A program made the translations under genes and the position numbers. A stretch of DNA of 64,000 bases from Candidatus Melainabacteria bacterium. GTDB lineage: Bacteria; Cyanobacteriota; Vampirovibrionia; Obscuribacterales; Obscuribacteraceae. The notes under the pieces were generated by a model. That model saw only the letters and a list, made by a program, of their open reading frames with translations. It was not told the origin of the DNA and made no database searches. Shown in pieces: positions 41,473 through 51,339 of this stretch. Location of the stretch: contig RXJR01000028.1 of assembly GCA_003963305.1 (NCBI GenBank), positions 124,001 through 188,000 of the forward strand, given 5' to 3'. How positions within the stretch are numbered: the stretch's first letter is position 1; each line of letters starts with the position of its first letter.

Positions 41473-42688
41473 CCAGTTTGCCGTCTCCGTAGCGAAGATG
41501 CTCCTCCCGCTGGCGAAGTGGCAAAACGGACTCGACATTCAGATTTCAGACGAGTGCAAAGAGAGAATCCGTTCTCTGAGACAATCTCACGCAGTCCTCA
41601 TGATCAATCATTCGGACCGTTTTGATCCGCTGTGTGCCTGCGCTCTTTCAAACGAGTGCAACGAAAGCTTCAATTTCATTGCCTCAAGAGAACAGTTCGA
41701 CCGCATGCATGGCATCGCAGGTTGGGTCTTACAGCATCTTGGCGCATACTCTGTGATTCGGGGCAGCAGAGTTGAGCGTGCATCTGCCGAGGAAACGGTC
41801 AAAATACTTGTCCAGGGCAAGCACAAACTCGCCCAGTTTCCTGAGGGAGATGTCACAGGTCGCGACGATGCGATTCTGCCGCTGAAAGAAGATGGTTTGC
41901 ACAATCTGTTTGAAGCTCAGCGACAGCTTCTTGAACTGACAGGCGAGTCGCTTTTCGTCTTACCAGTTGCGTTCTATTACAAAGTGCGTCATGACTCGAT
42001 AAAACCGATGACTGACAGTATAAACAGATTGGAAAGAGCTCTCGCACTCTCGTCACTCAATACACTAAACCTGACATTCGAGCAAAGAATAAAGCGACTG
42101 GTTTCCGAATATATCAGGCACATCGCTAGAACCTACAATTTAGCGCTCTGCCAGAAGCATTCGCTGTCGGCTGAGTTGCGGGAACTGAGCCGGAAGATCG
42201 CGCTAGCGACAGCACGATCGTGCGGTCTGACACACCCCTCTGACTCAGAGGACGATGCAGTTTTGCTTTACGACGTGCGAGCCGCACTGCGCAAGGCGGC
42301 GGTGTCTGAATTACTATCTGCGAGTGACTATGAAATCAAACTGCATAACTCAGTGACCTCTAAATGCGCAGTGTTGACGAAGGATCTCGATCTCGCAGAA
42401 CAGCTTTTGATACTTGCCAGCACAATGCAGAGTGGCACGTTCTCCCCGCAAACTGCCTGGCGAGTGTTGGACAGGCTCGAACTGCAAGTAATTGGAAAAA
42501 CCACAGCTAAAGGGCACCGGACGGCGTTAATCCAAGCTGCAAACGCAATTGATCTGGTTCCGTTTTTCCACCAATATAAAATTGCAGAGGACGTTGGACT
42601 GAAATCCATTGATCGCCAGGTGCGACAGTCATTACTCGACCTGATGGACGGAATGCAGGCGGATGAGAAATTAGCTCTTTACGCTTGA
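41444..42688 (+). CDS. PlsC-like acyltransferase domain protein
   Basis: A 414-residue protein. The first 200 residues look like a lysophospholipid/glycerol-3-phosphate acyltransferase: INHSDRFDP (NH-x4-D, near 54-60), QHLGAYSVIRGSR, and QFPEGDVTGRDD (near 131) for substrate binding. It lacks obvious membrane helices. The C-terminal 200 residues are helical, with no recognised domain (LRKAAVSELLSASDYEIKLHNSV). The NHx4D motif is intact, so acyl transfer is plausible, though distant relatives act on other lipids. The start lies inside the permease gene (29 bp overlap), indicating coupling. The peptidase gene follows 94 bp later. Confidence 0.75.
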   Translation: MDEFIQPIDDQFAVSVAKMLLPLAKWQNGLDIQISDECKERIRSLRQSHAVLMINHSDRFDPLCACALSNECNESFNFIASREQFDRMHGIAGWVLQHLGAYSVIRGSRVERASAEETVKILVQGKHKLAQFPEGDVTGRDDAILPLKEDGLHNLFEAQRQLLELTGESLFVLPVAFYYKVRHDSIKPMTDSINRLERALALSSLNTLNLTFEQRIKRLVSEYIRHIARTYNLALCQKHSLSAELRELSRKIALATARSCGLTHPSDSEDDAVLLYDVRAALRKAAVSELLSASDYEIKLHNSVTSKCAVLTKDLDLAEQLLILASTMQSGTFSPQTAWRVLDRLELQVIGKTTAKGHRTALIQAANAIDLVPFFHQYKIAEDVGLKSIDRQVRQSLLDLMDGMQADEKLALYA

Positions 42689-42782
42689 GGTGCTATTAAA
42701 TACGTTTGTTCAAGCCGCTAATGGTCTGACCGATGTTGCTAAAATATCGGTTGCAATCGCCATTCAACTTTCAAAGAGCATT

Positions 42783-44087
42783 ATGCATTCTCCTGAAACT
42801 ATAGTTCAGCACTTCCGCGGCCTGACCTGCCAGGGACACTATTTCGATGTTCCGCTGGACTATGACAACCCTTCCGGACCGCACATCAAAGTATTTGCGA
42901 GAGAAGTTGTTGCAAATGAAACGAAAGAGAAAAAGTTACCCTGGCTCGTGTTCTTACAGGGCGGACCGGGGTTTGCATCACCCCGACCTGAATCAGCGGA
43001 TGGCTGGCTCAAGAGCGCGCTTAAGAACCATCGCGTGCTGCTCCTCGATCAGCGCGGCACCGGACTAAGTACTCCAGTAACACATGAAACGATGGAAGCG
43101 TTTGCAAGCCCTGCACAGCAAGCGGATTATTTGAAATACTTTCGCGCTGATAATATCGTCCGCGACTGCGAGTTCATCCGCAAAAGTTTTGCAGAGGGAG
43201 CCCAGTGGACAGTTTTAGGACAGAGCTATGGCGGATTTTGCATCACCACTTATCTTTCATACGCGCCTGACGGCTTGAGCAAAGCCATCATTTTGGGCGG
43301 CTTGCCACCACTGGTAAACAACCCGGACGAAGTGTACAAGGCTACTTATCGCCGCGTTATCGAGAAGAACAATCAGTACTATCAGCGGTTTCCTGCAGAT
43401 GGTCCAGCCGTTGAGCGAATCGTCAATCACCTGCGCACAAATCACGTCGAATTGCCAACAACTGAGCCCTTGAGCGCTCGTCGCTTTCTTCAACTAGGCA
43501 TAGCCTTTGGCTTCAACGGCGCCGGTGGAAATATGAACGCAATTCACTATTTGCTCGAAGGCGCTTTCGTCAGCCACAGCCCAAAAGAAAAGCTTTCGTA
43601 CAACTTCCTAAGAAATGTCGAAAGAATGATGAATTACAACAGCAACCCGATCTATTCGTTGCTGCACGAGGCAATCTACTGTCAGAACGAAGCATCTAAC
43701 TGGTCTGCAGAGAGAATGATGAATCAATTTTCTGAATTTGGCAGCGAACATCGACCGACATTTTTTACCGGCGAAATGATTTTTCCATGGATGTTCGACG
43801 AATATGAATGTCTTAAACCGCTGAAAGAAGCGGCGCGAATTTTAGCGGCTTACGAGAACTGGCCCCGGCTCTATGACGTAGGAGCGCTGCGTAAGAACAC
43901 AGTGCCTTGTGTCGCCACCATTTATTACAACGATATGTATGTCGACCGAAAATTCGCCGAAGAAACGGCTAACAACATTCACGGCATGAAAATTTGGATT
44001 ACTAACGAGTACGAACATGATGCCATCAGGCAGGACGGCGGACGAGTGTTAGACCGATGCTTCGAGCTGCTGGAAGATCCTGCTTAA
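42783..44087 (+). CDS. Alpha/beta-hydrolase, S33-type proline iminopeptidase
   Basis: A 434-residue enzyme. The start ATG 42783 (MHSPETIVQHFRG) leads directly into the fold's first strands (VPLDYDNP, IKVFAREV), with AAAGAG 4 nt upstream; the frame upstream to GTG 42690 is not conserved-looking. It has the oxyanion motif FLQGGPGF, LLLDQRGTGLS, nucleophile elbow GQSYGG (Ser near 147) and a late His in EYEHDAI (near 411). The lid is large and helical, as in prolyl aminopeptidases that release N-terminal proline from peptides. No signal peptide, so it is cytosolic. Confidence 0.85.
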   Translation: MHSPETIVQHFRGLTCQGHYFDVPLDYDNPSGPHIKVFAREVVANETKEKKLPWLVFLQGGPGFASPRPESADGWLKSALKNHRVLLLDQRGTGLSTPVTHETMEAFASPAQQADYLKYFRADNIVRDCEFIRKSFAEGAQWTVLGQSYGGFCITTYLSYAPDGLSKAIILGGLPPLVNNPDEVYKATYRRVIEKNNQYYQRFPADGPAVERIVNHLRTNHVELPTTEPLSARRFLQLGIAFGFNGAGGNMNAIHYLLEGAFVSHSPKEKLSYNFLRNVERMMNYNSNPIYSLLHEAIYCQNEASNWSAERMMNQFSEFGSEHRPTFFTGEMIFPWMFDEYECLKPLKEAARILAAYENWPRLYDVGALRKNTVPCVATIYYNDMYVDRKFAEETANNIHGMKIWITNEYEHDAIRQDGGRVLDRCFELLEDPA

Positions 44088-44103
44088 TAACCTGTTGAAC
44101 AGA

Positions 44104-44171
44104 TGCTTTGTACTGGTGAACATCCTGATTGACAGCCTGCTTTGTACTGGTGAACATCCTGATTGACAGCC
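44104..44171. repeat. Two identical 34-bp tandem repeats
   Basis: Copies at 44104-44137 and 44138-44171 begin TGCTTTGTACTGGTGAACAT and are identical. They lie between two convergent genes and run directly into the decamer array. Confidence 0.9.
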
Positions 44172-44227
44172 TGCTTTGTCCTGCTTTGTCCTGCTTTGTC
44201 CTGCTTTGTCCTGCTTTGTCCTGCTTA
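44171..44227. repeat. Tandem decamer array CTGCTTTGTC
   Basis: Five exact copies of CTGCTTTGTC (44171-44220) plus a partial sixth, then degenerate copies to about 44253 (ACCCTTTGTAC, TCTTTGTACTG). The core CTTTGT also starts each 34-bp unit, so the decamer probably arose from it. It lies just beyond the stop codons of both convergent genes. Confidence 0.9.
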
Positions 44228-44257
44228 GTACCCTTTGTACTCTTTGTACTGCTTTGA

Positions 44258-47200
44258 CTATTGGATCTCAATTTCCTCTGTGGTTGTTCTTCCGAAAGTC
44301 TCTGGCGAATACATTTCTTCAACCTTGCAAGGTGGCACAGTGAAAGCACCGGGCGTGGTGGCGCGGGCGAAATACGTATATTCGGCCGTGCCGCCAGGTA
44401 AGTAGGTAGTGAAAACTTCGGCGCGATTGTCTCTGAAGTTCTGATGGTCAAACCACGTCGGTCGCCAGATGTAGCGCAAGTCGCCTTCATCAGATTCGCC
44501 TTGCGAATCATCGCTCGACTCTGTTGGATACGAACCTTTCCCGCTGTCTTCGACTGTGCGTGTACCGGACAAAGCTGGATTCAAAGGTTCGAAACCAGCC
44601 GGGAATGGGTCTACCATCGCGACGTGATATCTGGCACCGGGATTCGATATTTTTATCGTCACCTTGACAGTCGCACCGGGTCGCACATGCAATTTGCCGG
44701 ATGCATCTCTACTTACGTCTGTTGCCGCATCGACCCCTGTATACGTACGGGAAATCGTGAAACCTCGCGACGTTGCCGGCGGATTCAAGTCCTTAGACGC
44801 GCACTTCATGCCGACTCTGTAATAAAGTCTGCCTGTTCCGTTTTTAGTTAAAGTCAACAGATCATCCTGCGGATGCTGCTGCAAATAATCCATCGGAATG
44901 TTCATCTGCGTTGAGTCTAAACTTCTTCCTACAAATTTTTGCTCAAACGAAATATGTTCTCCCAGCCAAAATTGAGCCAGAAAGTTCGGATCATCCTTTT
45001 CGTACACTTCAAAATACTTACTCAGCGCCACCAATGAAGCGGCGTTCTCTTGAGTATTCAGCCACCGTCCATTTCGGCGTGTCTGCAACAAGCCTTTTAC
45101 CAATTTCGGAATTACGTCGTTTTGAGGTTGACTTGCAAGCAGAGACTCCAAAACAATTGCAGTCTGACGATTGGGCGAATAGTAAAGAAGATATCCATAT
45201 TCACCATATGTATCGTCACCTGCGCTGGCCGTCGAACTGGTTTCATCTATGCCTGCGGCAACGAGATTTTCGATAGCTTCAACTTCTTTGCTGTTTGCAA
45301 CACGATCGTGCACCAACACCGGCAGTAACCGCGCCATTGTTTCAAGAGACATGACACGAGGCAACAGTTCCTGCAAGCTAAGATTATCAGCGGCTTGCGA
45401 GGATTCCTTAGAAGCGGTGCCGGCATCAACGCTACTCTTAACACCAGACGTCCTGGACTTCTCATATTGCGCAACGGCATCTTGCACCAAACGCCTTGCT
45501 GCCACGACGTCTACATCACCCATCTCACAGCGAACGCTCAAAGAATCAGCCAGCAAAGACAATCTGGACGAACTGCCATAGTACTTAGGAATGAGCGCTT
45601 CCGCATGCCTCAGATAAGACTTGCATTTCTCTAGAACATTAGAAGGAACAGTGATGCCTCGTTTTGAACACCGATAAAGGGCCCTTGCACACTGGATAGA
45701 TACATAGGGATATTTATATCTCTCCTCTCTGCTCCAGAGACCGAAACCACCGTCTTCCTGCTGTCGCTTGCAAAGCTCCACAACCAATTTATCTTGCAGC
45801 GCAATCACGTCTGGAAGACTGGCATCCTTCACGGCCGATTTGAATTTAGAGGTGAGATCGGCCAGAGCGCCCAACCCAAGCAGCTGCGAAGATATCTGCT
45901 CTGAACAACTAAACGGATACTCCCTCAAATATGAGCCAGCATCAGATAGCTGCTGCATCGCAGTGCTGCTGGTTGTAATTTCCAAACCGCCAACTGAATC
46001 GATTACATTCGCAGGTGCAACAATCTTCTGTGACACTACATCCTGATCGATTTGACCGTAAGTTGCGAAAGATTCAGAGGTTAGTGGAGCCTGCAGTGGA
46101 ATTGACAGTTCGGAAGCATCGCTTGATCCATCAGCAAAAACTGCCACCTGGAGATCTGCAGAACCAGCTGTTTTCGCAGCAACTGGAAACCTGATTTCAA
46201 CGCGATCGTTTGCGGGAATTTGAAATGCTTTTCCGCTTAAATACAGATTCTCATTCGCCTGCTGTGAATTTGATTCCTCACTGATCACGTTATTGGCTCG
46301 TACAACCAATTCCGCCTGCACAGGCTTATCAGTACCATTCTGAACGACAAAGGGCAGATCGCATCTGTCCTTATAATTCAAAAAACGCGGCACTGATGGA
46401 CGCACCATCAAGGGCAAACTGGCGGTAAACATCGAACTTCCAAGCCCGAACTCTCCAGCATTCCTGGCTGCAACCGCCATGACTTTGTATCTCGTCAGAT
46501 TACCCGGCAAGGTGAAATTGACTTCTGCAGTTCCATCGGCATTCGTCACTATGGCGGGATTAAAGTAAGCAAGAGGGTTGAAATCAGAACGAACCTTAGG
46601 TTTTGACTGGGACCCCGTGTCCTTGCCAGCCTCTTCCTGAACACTCTCAGCTGGAGCGGGAGCTTTTGCGGCGTTCTTGCGATCTTCTGAAGCAGAACCG
46701 CCCGGCAAGGGTGGCGGTGGCAACGCTGACGGTGGCGGCAAAGCGCTTATTTCGCTACCGAAGCTATCATAATTCGGCTTTATTTCTGCCTGATTGACGA
46801 TGTTAGATGAAAGATCATTATCACCTTGATAGGCGGCGTTTCGATAAAAAGTATCTAGTGGGTTTGCCCAGTCGTACTTTGTGAGAGCAAGAATCGACTC
46901 ATCCACAACAGCTAAAGCGACCTGACCTCCCTCCACTGCTTTACCCTGAGCATCTTTCAAACTGATCATCAATTTGACAGATTGGCCAGGTTGGTAAGCT
47001 GAAGCCTGAGCGGCAGCAGAAACTGACAATTGAACCGGTTCTGTTGGCACTACGATGTCGGTGCTGCAAGCAGCGGAGACATTCTTCGGACCATAAACTG
47101 TCGCATCAACAGTGACCTGCGGATAATAGGTATCCTTAATCGGCAGAGAGACGACAGCTTTCTGATTCGACACTTCAAATGGAATCAGCTCACGGATGAA

Positions 47201-50200
47201 CTGACCTTTTGCTAAAAGCACACCGTGACCGGTGGCAAATGGCACGTGAATTTGAATTTCAGCGACATCTCCGGGCTTGTAACTTTCCTTGTTGGCAGTG
47301 GCTGTTGGTGCACTATCTGCGGAATCGTCGGACGCTGATTGTTTTTCCTGAGAGTCCTTCTGGTCGGCAACAACCTCGACAGCTATCTTGGATTGATTTT
47401 GCCGTCCCTGTCTATCAGTTACTTTGGCTGTGACGTAATATTGACCTGGATCGCTGAAATTGAAAGTGCACGTTTTGGACTGTGCTCCAGACACGTCATC
47501 AATGACTTGAACGTCCTTCTGCACAACTGTGCCATGCGAATCAGTCACCTCGCGCGCGGCGAGAAGTTGTACTGCATAATCTGACTGAATTTTACCGTCA
47601 GTGTTAACAACAACAAATTCGAAGGTCTTCGGTGTCTTCGAATGCAGCTGCGTTTCGTCTTTCTGCTTCAATCCCACATATACTGAGGCCGGATGCACCT
47701 TGACTGTAGTGGAGGCGCTCCACTCTTGCCTGTTCAGATCCTGCAATGTAGGCTCGACTGTCAGGTCAACCGGTTCAATGACGTCAAGCTTCGAACATCG
47801 CAAGCTCACAGAATCTATGCCATCTACGCCTGAAATTCCATCTAAAGTCTTCTGAGCTCGATCACTATCGCTATCAAAATTGATTCGATTACATTTACTG
47901 TCAAAAGTAAAACTCGAAAAATCAGCGCTGGAAAAATAAGACGGCTGAGACTTGACCAGCCAGTGCACTTTGCTGTGAGGCATGACCGCACCAGTCCGAT
48001 AGGAGCCCTTTGCCTTGATCAAAGCTGCATCGCCCAGAACCATTTCAGACTTATCAGAATCGATAGTTACTTCAAACTCCGGACGCCGAAACTCTTGAAT
48101 CTGAAAGTCACCTGTACTCTCACGATTCTGCGGAATATATTTAGCCGAGTCTTTAGCTGTGAGATTAATCGTAGCTTCCCCAAGTTCAACCGCGTTGGGA
48201 AGCGTAAATTCAAAAGCAAATACACCATACTTATCGGTCCTGGTTGAACCTTTCGCAATCTCGACTTCATCGCTGCTTTTAATCACATAGGTAAACTCGA
48301 CCGGAACGGCAGGAACTGATAACGAACAGTCGCGGAGATAATCTGTCCAGCGCACCAATCCATTTACGTGCACCTTTTCACCGGGGCGATACAAGTTTCT
48401 ATCAGTGTTCTGGTAGACAAGAAAATCGCCGTTCTGCGGTGTGTAACTCCATCCATCATTGTTAGGCAAAATGGTACTTTGCACTACTTTGCCCAATGAA
48501 GCTCGGCATTCAACCAGGTATTGCTTATCATCAGTCAAAGCAAACTTTGCAAGACCATGATCATCTGTGAGTGATTTAGCACCACCAGGTAACATCACCA
48601 ACTCAGCACCGGGAAGGGCCCGACCGGTATTAGCATCAGTAACCAGGAAATAAGTCGTCTTACGGTCATTAAAGGTGCTAATGCGCGTCGAACTATATTC
48701 GAGCCACTGACAGAAGCGCGCTTGTATACCTGGGGCTTCGACAATAACTATGAAATGCGAGTGACCATCTTTTACATACTGACTCAGATCAATCGGCAAG
48801 TCGGTCCACTTTTCCAAAGTTCCACGAGAATCAAATTTTCGCTTGAGCAAAACCTTTAGAGAGGAAAGACCTTGTGCAAACTCTTTGGAATGAACAGAGG
48901 CATTAGAATATGCGGCGTGAAATTTTTTCCAATCAGAAACATCGGCTGACAGAAGCGAAACCATAACACCGGGCTGATTATATGTGAATATGTGATATGC
49001 CGGCTTCGGACCTGGCAATATTTGTGCAAGCGGGTCGTCGGGAAGGTAAATTTTCGGTGGCTTTGGCACGACAGTAAAGCGACAAAAATGCGATCCACTT
49101 AGTGGTTGCCCGTAAATATCTCGAAGACTGCTACTCAGGTTGACCGTGTAGGTAGTACCGAGTTTGAAGGCACCGCTCAAGCTCGCATCGAAACCTTGTA
49201 TCTCTACATTCAAATTTTTCACGGCAGGAAAAACTTTAAACATACTCGGTTCACAAACATCAGCGTCAAGCTGATTGCAAAACTTTATAGAAGCTGTGCC
49301 ACCTGCATAAATCGATTGGACTTCAGTCGGCTTCGTTGTCAGACGCAACGGCGGATAGGTATGAAAATTGAATGATTGGCGCTCGTGACCTCTATTTGGA
49401 CCTTCCATCGAAGGCACCCCAGGCGATACCACAACATCTACTCGAGTATTTCTAGGCAGACTGTTCAGAGCCTTGCAAAATAGATACCGGAGCTTTCGAC
49501 TGGCCGTCCAATCCGCAGGTACAGCCTCTTTACTTACATAGTCCCGGATCTCTTGCTCCGTAGCCAGCCTGAGCGGCACGGGTTTGCCATTAATCCTGGC
49601 CGAAACTAAATTGACTGCTTTCCTGGCTTCGATCTTTTGATTAAAACCAAAGACCATAAGCGGATTCAATGAGTCAGCCACCGTATTGTAAGGAGCGCTC
49701 AGGTTGAATGACTCTGCACGTGGAGATGGTGTCGAGAACGTGTTAGTGTAATTCGCTTCCAGAGTTCCACCAATGAGCGAATGAGTTCCGGCTGGAACTT
49801 CAATTTTAAATGTTGTGGCACTGGGGAAGAGTTTGGCTTTCGGCTGGAAGGCGATAGATTGAGCGTCATACCAGTGCCAGGCTCCCGGAATAGCAGGAGT
49901 CAACTTAACTGGAATAGCGGCATCGTTTCCCTCTGGTGAACTTATCGCCACCATAGGCTGACTAAACGATATCTTCAAAACATCAACAGCCGAAACTTGC
50001 CCCTGATGGCTGACACGTCTGACCTTGAGAGGCAAGCTCTTAGCCTGTTCTGGTCTGGACGGCAAATCAGATGCAGAATTTTGGGGAGGAAACTCCTGTA
50101 TCTGAACATTCGCTTTGGGTGGAGGTTGTTTGATGTAAGAGATCGGTTGAAACTTAGCAGTTGCTTCAGACTTCCGCATCGGAGGCATCAACAGGGCAAG

Positions 50201-50602
50201 TTCTTTCAATCTCTCTGGGGAAAGTGCCTTAAGATCCAGCGGCGTCGGCACAGAAGAAACAGCCGATGACGATTTCTCCTCCGTCAATTCTAAAACTTGT
50301 ATTGAATGGCTCTGTTGTTTATTGACCGGAGGAGGCGCGGGAGGAGGCGGCGGCAAAATTGATGGCGGTGGTAACTCCGGTGATGGAAAATGGGCGACAG
50401 ACAACTTGTGAGCTGCAATCTTTTGATTCCCTCCGTCAGCATCGCCTATCGACTGGCTGGAAGCATAAACTTGCAAATTAGCTACAGGGCAAAGGATAGA
50501 AACGATGCAATAGACGGTTATCCATAGTCGAAAATTCCTGAAGCGAGGCACATTGCGCCTCGGAAGCATACACGTAAAAAATTCCGACTTATCTGCAGTC
50601 AT
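44258..50602 (-). CDS. Bacterial alpha-2-macroglobulin, thioester type
   Basis: A 2114-residue protein that should trap proteases in the periplasm or at the surface. A signal or anchor segment (RLWITVYCIVSILCPVANLQVYA) is near the N-terminus, followed by Pro-rich spacers (about 75-95 and 1290-1310). The macroglobulin domains hold the MG1-like core (FNLSAPYNTVADSLNPLMVFGFN), the VYxPGE-type motif NLYRPGEKVHVNGLVRW and RSDFNPLAYFNPAIVTNADG. The thioester segment is PFSCSEQIS (C-S-E-Q, near 1566), intact, followed by the alpha-6 toroid. Start ATG 50602 has AGG 9 nt upstream. No PBP1C gene is adjacent, unlike in many proteobacteria. The bait-region target is not predictable. Confidence 0.92.
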   Translation of the reverse strand: MTADKSEFFTCMLPRRNVPRFRNFRLWITVYCIVSILCPVANLQVYASSQSIGDADGGNQKIAAHKLSVAHFPSPELPPPSILPPPPPAPPPVNKQQSHSIQVLELTEEKSSSAVSSVPTPLDLKALSPERLKELALLMPPMRKSEATAKFQPISYIKQPPPKANVQIQEFPPQNSASDLPSRPEQAKSLPLKVRRVSHQGQVSAVDVLKISFSQPMVAISSPEGNDAAIPVKLTPAIPGAWHWYDAQSIAFQPKAKLFPSATTFKIEVPAGTHSLIGGTLEANYTNTFSTPSPRAESFNLSAPYNTVADSLNPLMVFGFNQKIEARKAVNLVSARINGKPVPLRLATEQEIRDYVSKEAVPADWTASRKLRYLFCKALNSLPRNTRVDVVVSPGVPSMEGPNRGHERQSFNFHTYPPLRLTTKPTEVQSIYAGGTASIKFCNQLDADVCEPSMFKVFPAVKNLNVEIQGFDASLSGAFKLGTTYTVNLSSSLRDIYGQPLSGSHFCRFTVVPKPPKIYLPDDPLAQILPGPKPAYHIFTYNQPGVMVSLLSADVSDWKKFHAAYSNASVHSKEFAQGLSSLKVLLKRKFDSRGTLEKWTDLPIDLSQYVKDGHSHFIVIVEAPGIQARFCQWLEYSSTRISTFNDRKTTYFLVTDANTGRALPGAELVMLPGGAKSLTDDHGLAKFALTDDKQYLVECRASLGKVVQSTILPNNDGWSYTPQNGDFLVYQNTDRNLYRPGEKVHVNGLVRWTDYLRDCSLSVPAVPVEFTYVIKSSDEVEIAKGSTRTDKYGVFAFEFTLPNAVELGEATINLTAKDSAKYIPQNRESTGDFQIQEFRRPEFEVTIDSDKSEMVLGDAALIKAKGSYRTGAVMPHSKVHWLVKSQPSYFSSADFSSFTFDSKCNRINFDSDSDRAQKTLDGISGVDGIDSVSLRCSKLDVIEPVDLTVEPTLQDLNRQEWSASTTVKVHPASVYVGLKQKDETQLHSKTPKTFEFVVVNTDGKIQSDYAVQLLAAREVTDSHGTVVQKDVQVIDDVSGAQSKTCTFNFSDPGQYYVTAKVTDRQGRQNQSKIAVEVVADQKDSQEKQSASDDSADSAPTATANKESYKPGDVAEIQIHVPFATGHGVLLAKGQFIRELIPFEVSNQKAVVSLPIKDTYYPQVTVDATVYGPKNVSAACSTDIVVPTEPVQLSVSAAAQASAYQPGQSVKLMISLKDAQGKAVEGGQVALAVVDESILALTKYDWANPLDTFYRNAAYQGDNDLSSNIVNQAEIKPNYDSFGSEISALPPPSALPPPPLPGGSASEDRKNAAKAPAPAESVQEEAGKDTGSQSKPKVRSDFNPLAYFNPAIVTNADGTAEVNFTLPGNLTRYKVMAVAARNAGEFGLGSSMFTASLPLMVRPSVPRFLNYKDRCDLPFVVQNGTDKPVQAELVVRANNVISEESNSQQANENLYLSGKAFQIPANDRVEIRFPVAAKTAGSADLQVAVFADGSSDASELSIPLQAPLTSESFATYGQIDQDVVSQKIVAPANVIDSVGGLEITTSSTAMQQLSDAGSYLREYPFSCSEQISSQLLGLGALADLTSKFKSAVKDASLPDVIALQDKLVVELCKRQQEDGGFGLWSREERYKYPYVSIQCARALYRCSKRGITVPSNVLEKCKSYLRHAEALIPKYYGSSSRLSLLADSLSVRCEMGDVDVVAARRLVQDAVAQYEKSRTSGVKSSVDAGTASKESSQAADNLSLQELLPRVMSLETMARLLPVLVHDRVANSKEVEAIENLVAAGIDETSSTASAGDDTYGEYGYLLYYSPNRQTAIVLESLLASQPQNDVIPKLVKGLLQTRRNGRWLNTQENAASLVALSKYFEVYEKDDPNFLAQFWLGEHISFEQKFVGRSLDSTQMNIPMDYLQQHPQDDLLTLTKNGTGRLYYRVGMKCASKDLNPPATSRGFTISRTYTGVDAATDVSRDASGKLHVRPGATVKVTIKISNPGARYHVAMVDPFPAGFEPLNPALSGTRTVEDSGKGSYPTESSDDSQGESDEGDLRYIWRPTWFDHQNFRDNRAEVFTTYLPGGTAEYTYFARATTPGAFTVPPCKVEEMYSPETFGRTTTEEIEIQ

Positions 50603-50795
50603 GAGAAGAGCCTATCTAAAGGAGAATACGGTTCCGTGATTCGGGGCTCCGAGTATCCATGTTTACTGGTTTTCCATTATCCACTGTTTCAGAAATTAAA
50701 GCGGCAAGAAACAAATTTTTCAAAAACGAATTTAGTATGGTTCGAAAAATTAACAGCAGCGAAATTGTTCGGTGACATCAAATGCGGTGCAAATC

Positions 50796-50819
50796 AAAAC
50801 GCCGCCCTTTCGGGCGACG
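50796..50819 (-). terminator. Rho-independent terminator of the 50862-51221 gene
   Basis: On the minus strand CGTCGCCC and GGGCGGCG (50812-50819 with 50800-50807) form an 8-bp stem with a GAAA loop and one G-T pair, followed by TTTTGATTT. It lies about 45 bp after the gene's stop. Confidence 0.85.
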
Positions 50820-50861
50820 TTCAATTCATAAACAATTCAAAGCGTTTTAAATCGCCGTGAA

Positions 50862-51221
50862 CTATTTTGCTTTTTTGGTGGTCTTGTTCAAACCAGCCTG
50901 CTTATCCAATCTTGCTTCAAAGGCAGCCAACTGCTTCAAAATGTCCTTCTTGCCGGAAGCATTCATTCCGTTACCTCTGGATTTGAGGTCATCTTCTCTG
51001 GTCATGATGCCATCGAAGTCTCTTTGCAACTGGGCATTTTGGTCAGCATCGATCAAGCCGTTTTTGAAATCATCTTTCAATTTCTGTTGGATGCGTGCTG
51101 CATCTTTGTTCATTGAACCTTTAACAGGCTGATTGTTTGTAATTTCGCTCTGGCTGAAGCTTGGTGCAACTGGCATAACTGCAGCTACTACGAGCGCGGT
51201 CAAAAACAATTTCTTAAGCAT
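50862..51221 (-). CDS. Small exported helical protein (paralogue of 26193-26558)
   Basis: A 119-residue exported protein. ATG 51221 has AGGAG 6 nt upstream; an in-frame TTG two codons earlier overlaps the spacer. A signal peptide (LFLTALVVAAVMPVAPSFS) is followed by two charged helices. It lines up with the 26-kb protein from ARIQQKLKDDFKNGLI through the shared GNG to the second helix (KDILKQLAAFEARLDK). The mature part is Lys/Asp-rich, in contrast with the Arg-rich paralogue. It ends in TTKKAK. Transcribed alone, with its own terminator. Function unknown. Confidence 0.78.
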   Translation of the reverse strand: MLKKLFLTALVVAAVMPVAPSFSQSEITNNQPVKGSMNKDAARIQQKLKDDFKNGLIDADQNAQLQRDFDGIMTREDDLKSRGNGMNASGKKDILKQLAAFEARLDKQAGLNKTTKKAK

Positions 51222-51339
51222 TTGCAACTCCTGGTCAACTATGCGCGTTCATTTTAGTACATTGTCGAGAAAGATGTTATAGCAAATCCCGTAAACGATA
51301 CGGCATAAACTATTTCGGATGATTTCAAGGTGACATTAA

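Noticed and set aside
44171-44227. Replication-origin iterons
   Set aside because: Decamers are too few, lack an AT-rich stretch or initiator gene nearby, and sit at 3' ends of genes.
44026-44511. 161-codon minus-strand frame across the decamer array
   Set aside because: It overlaps both the iminopeptidase gene and the end of the alpha-2-macroglobulin gene; its QDKAGQSRTK periods come from the 10-bp repeat read in rotating frames.
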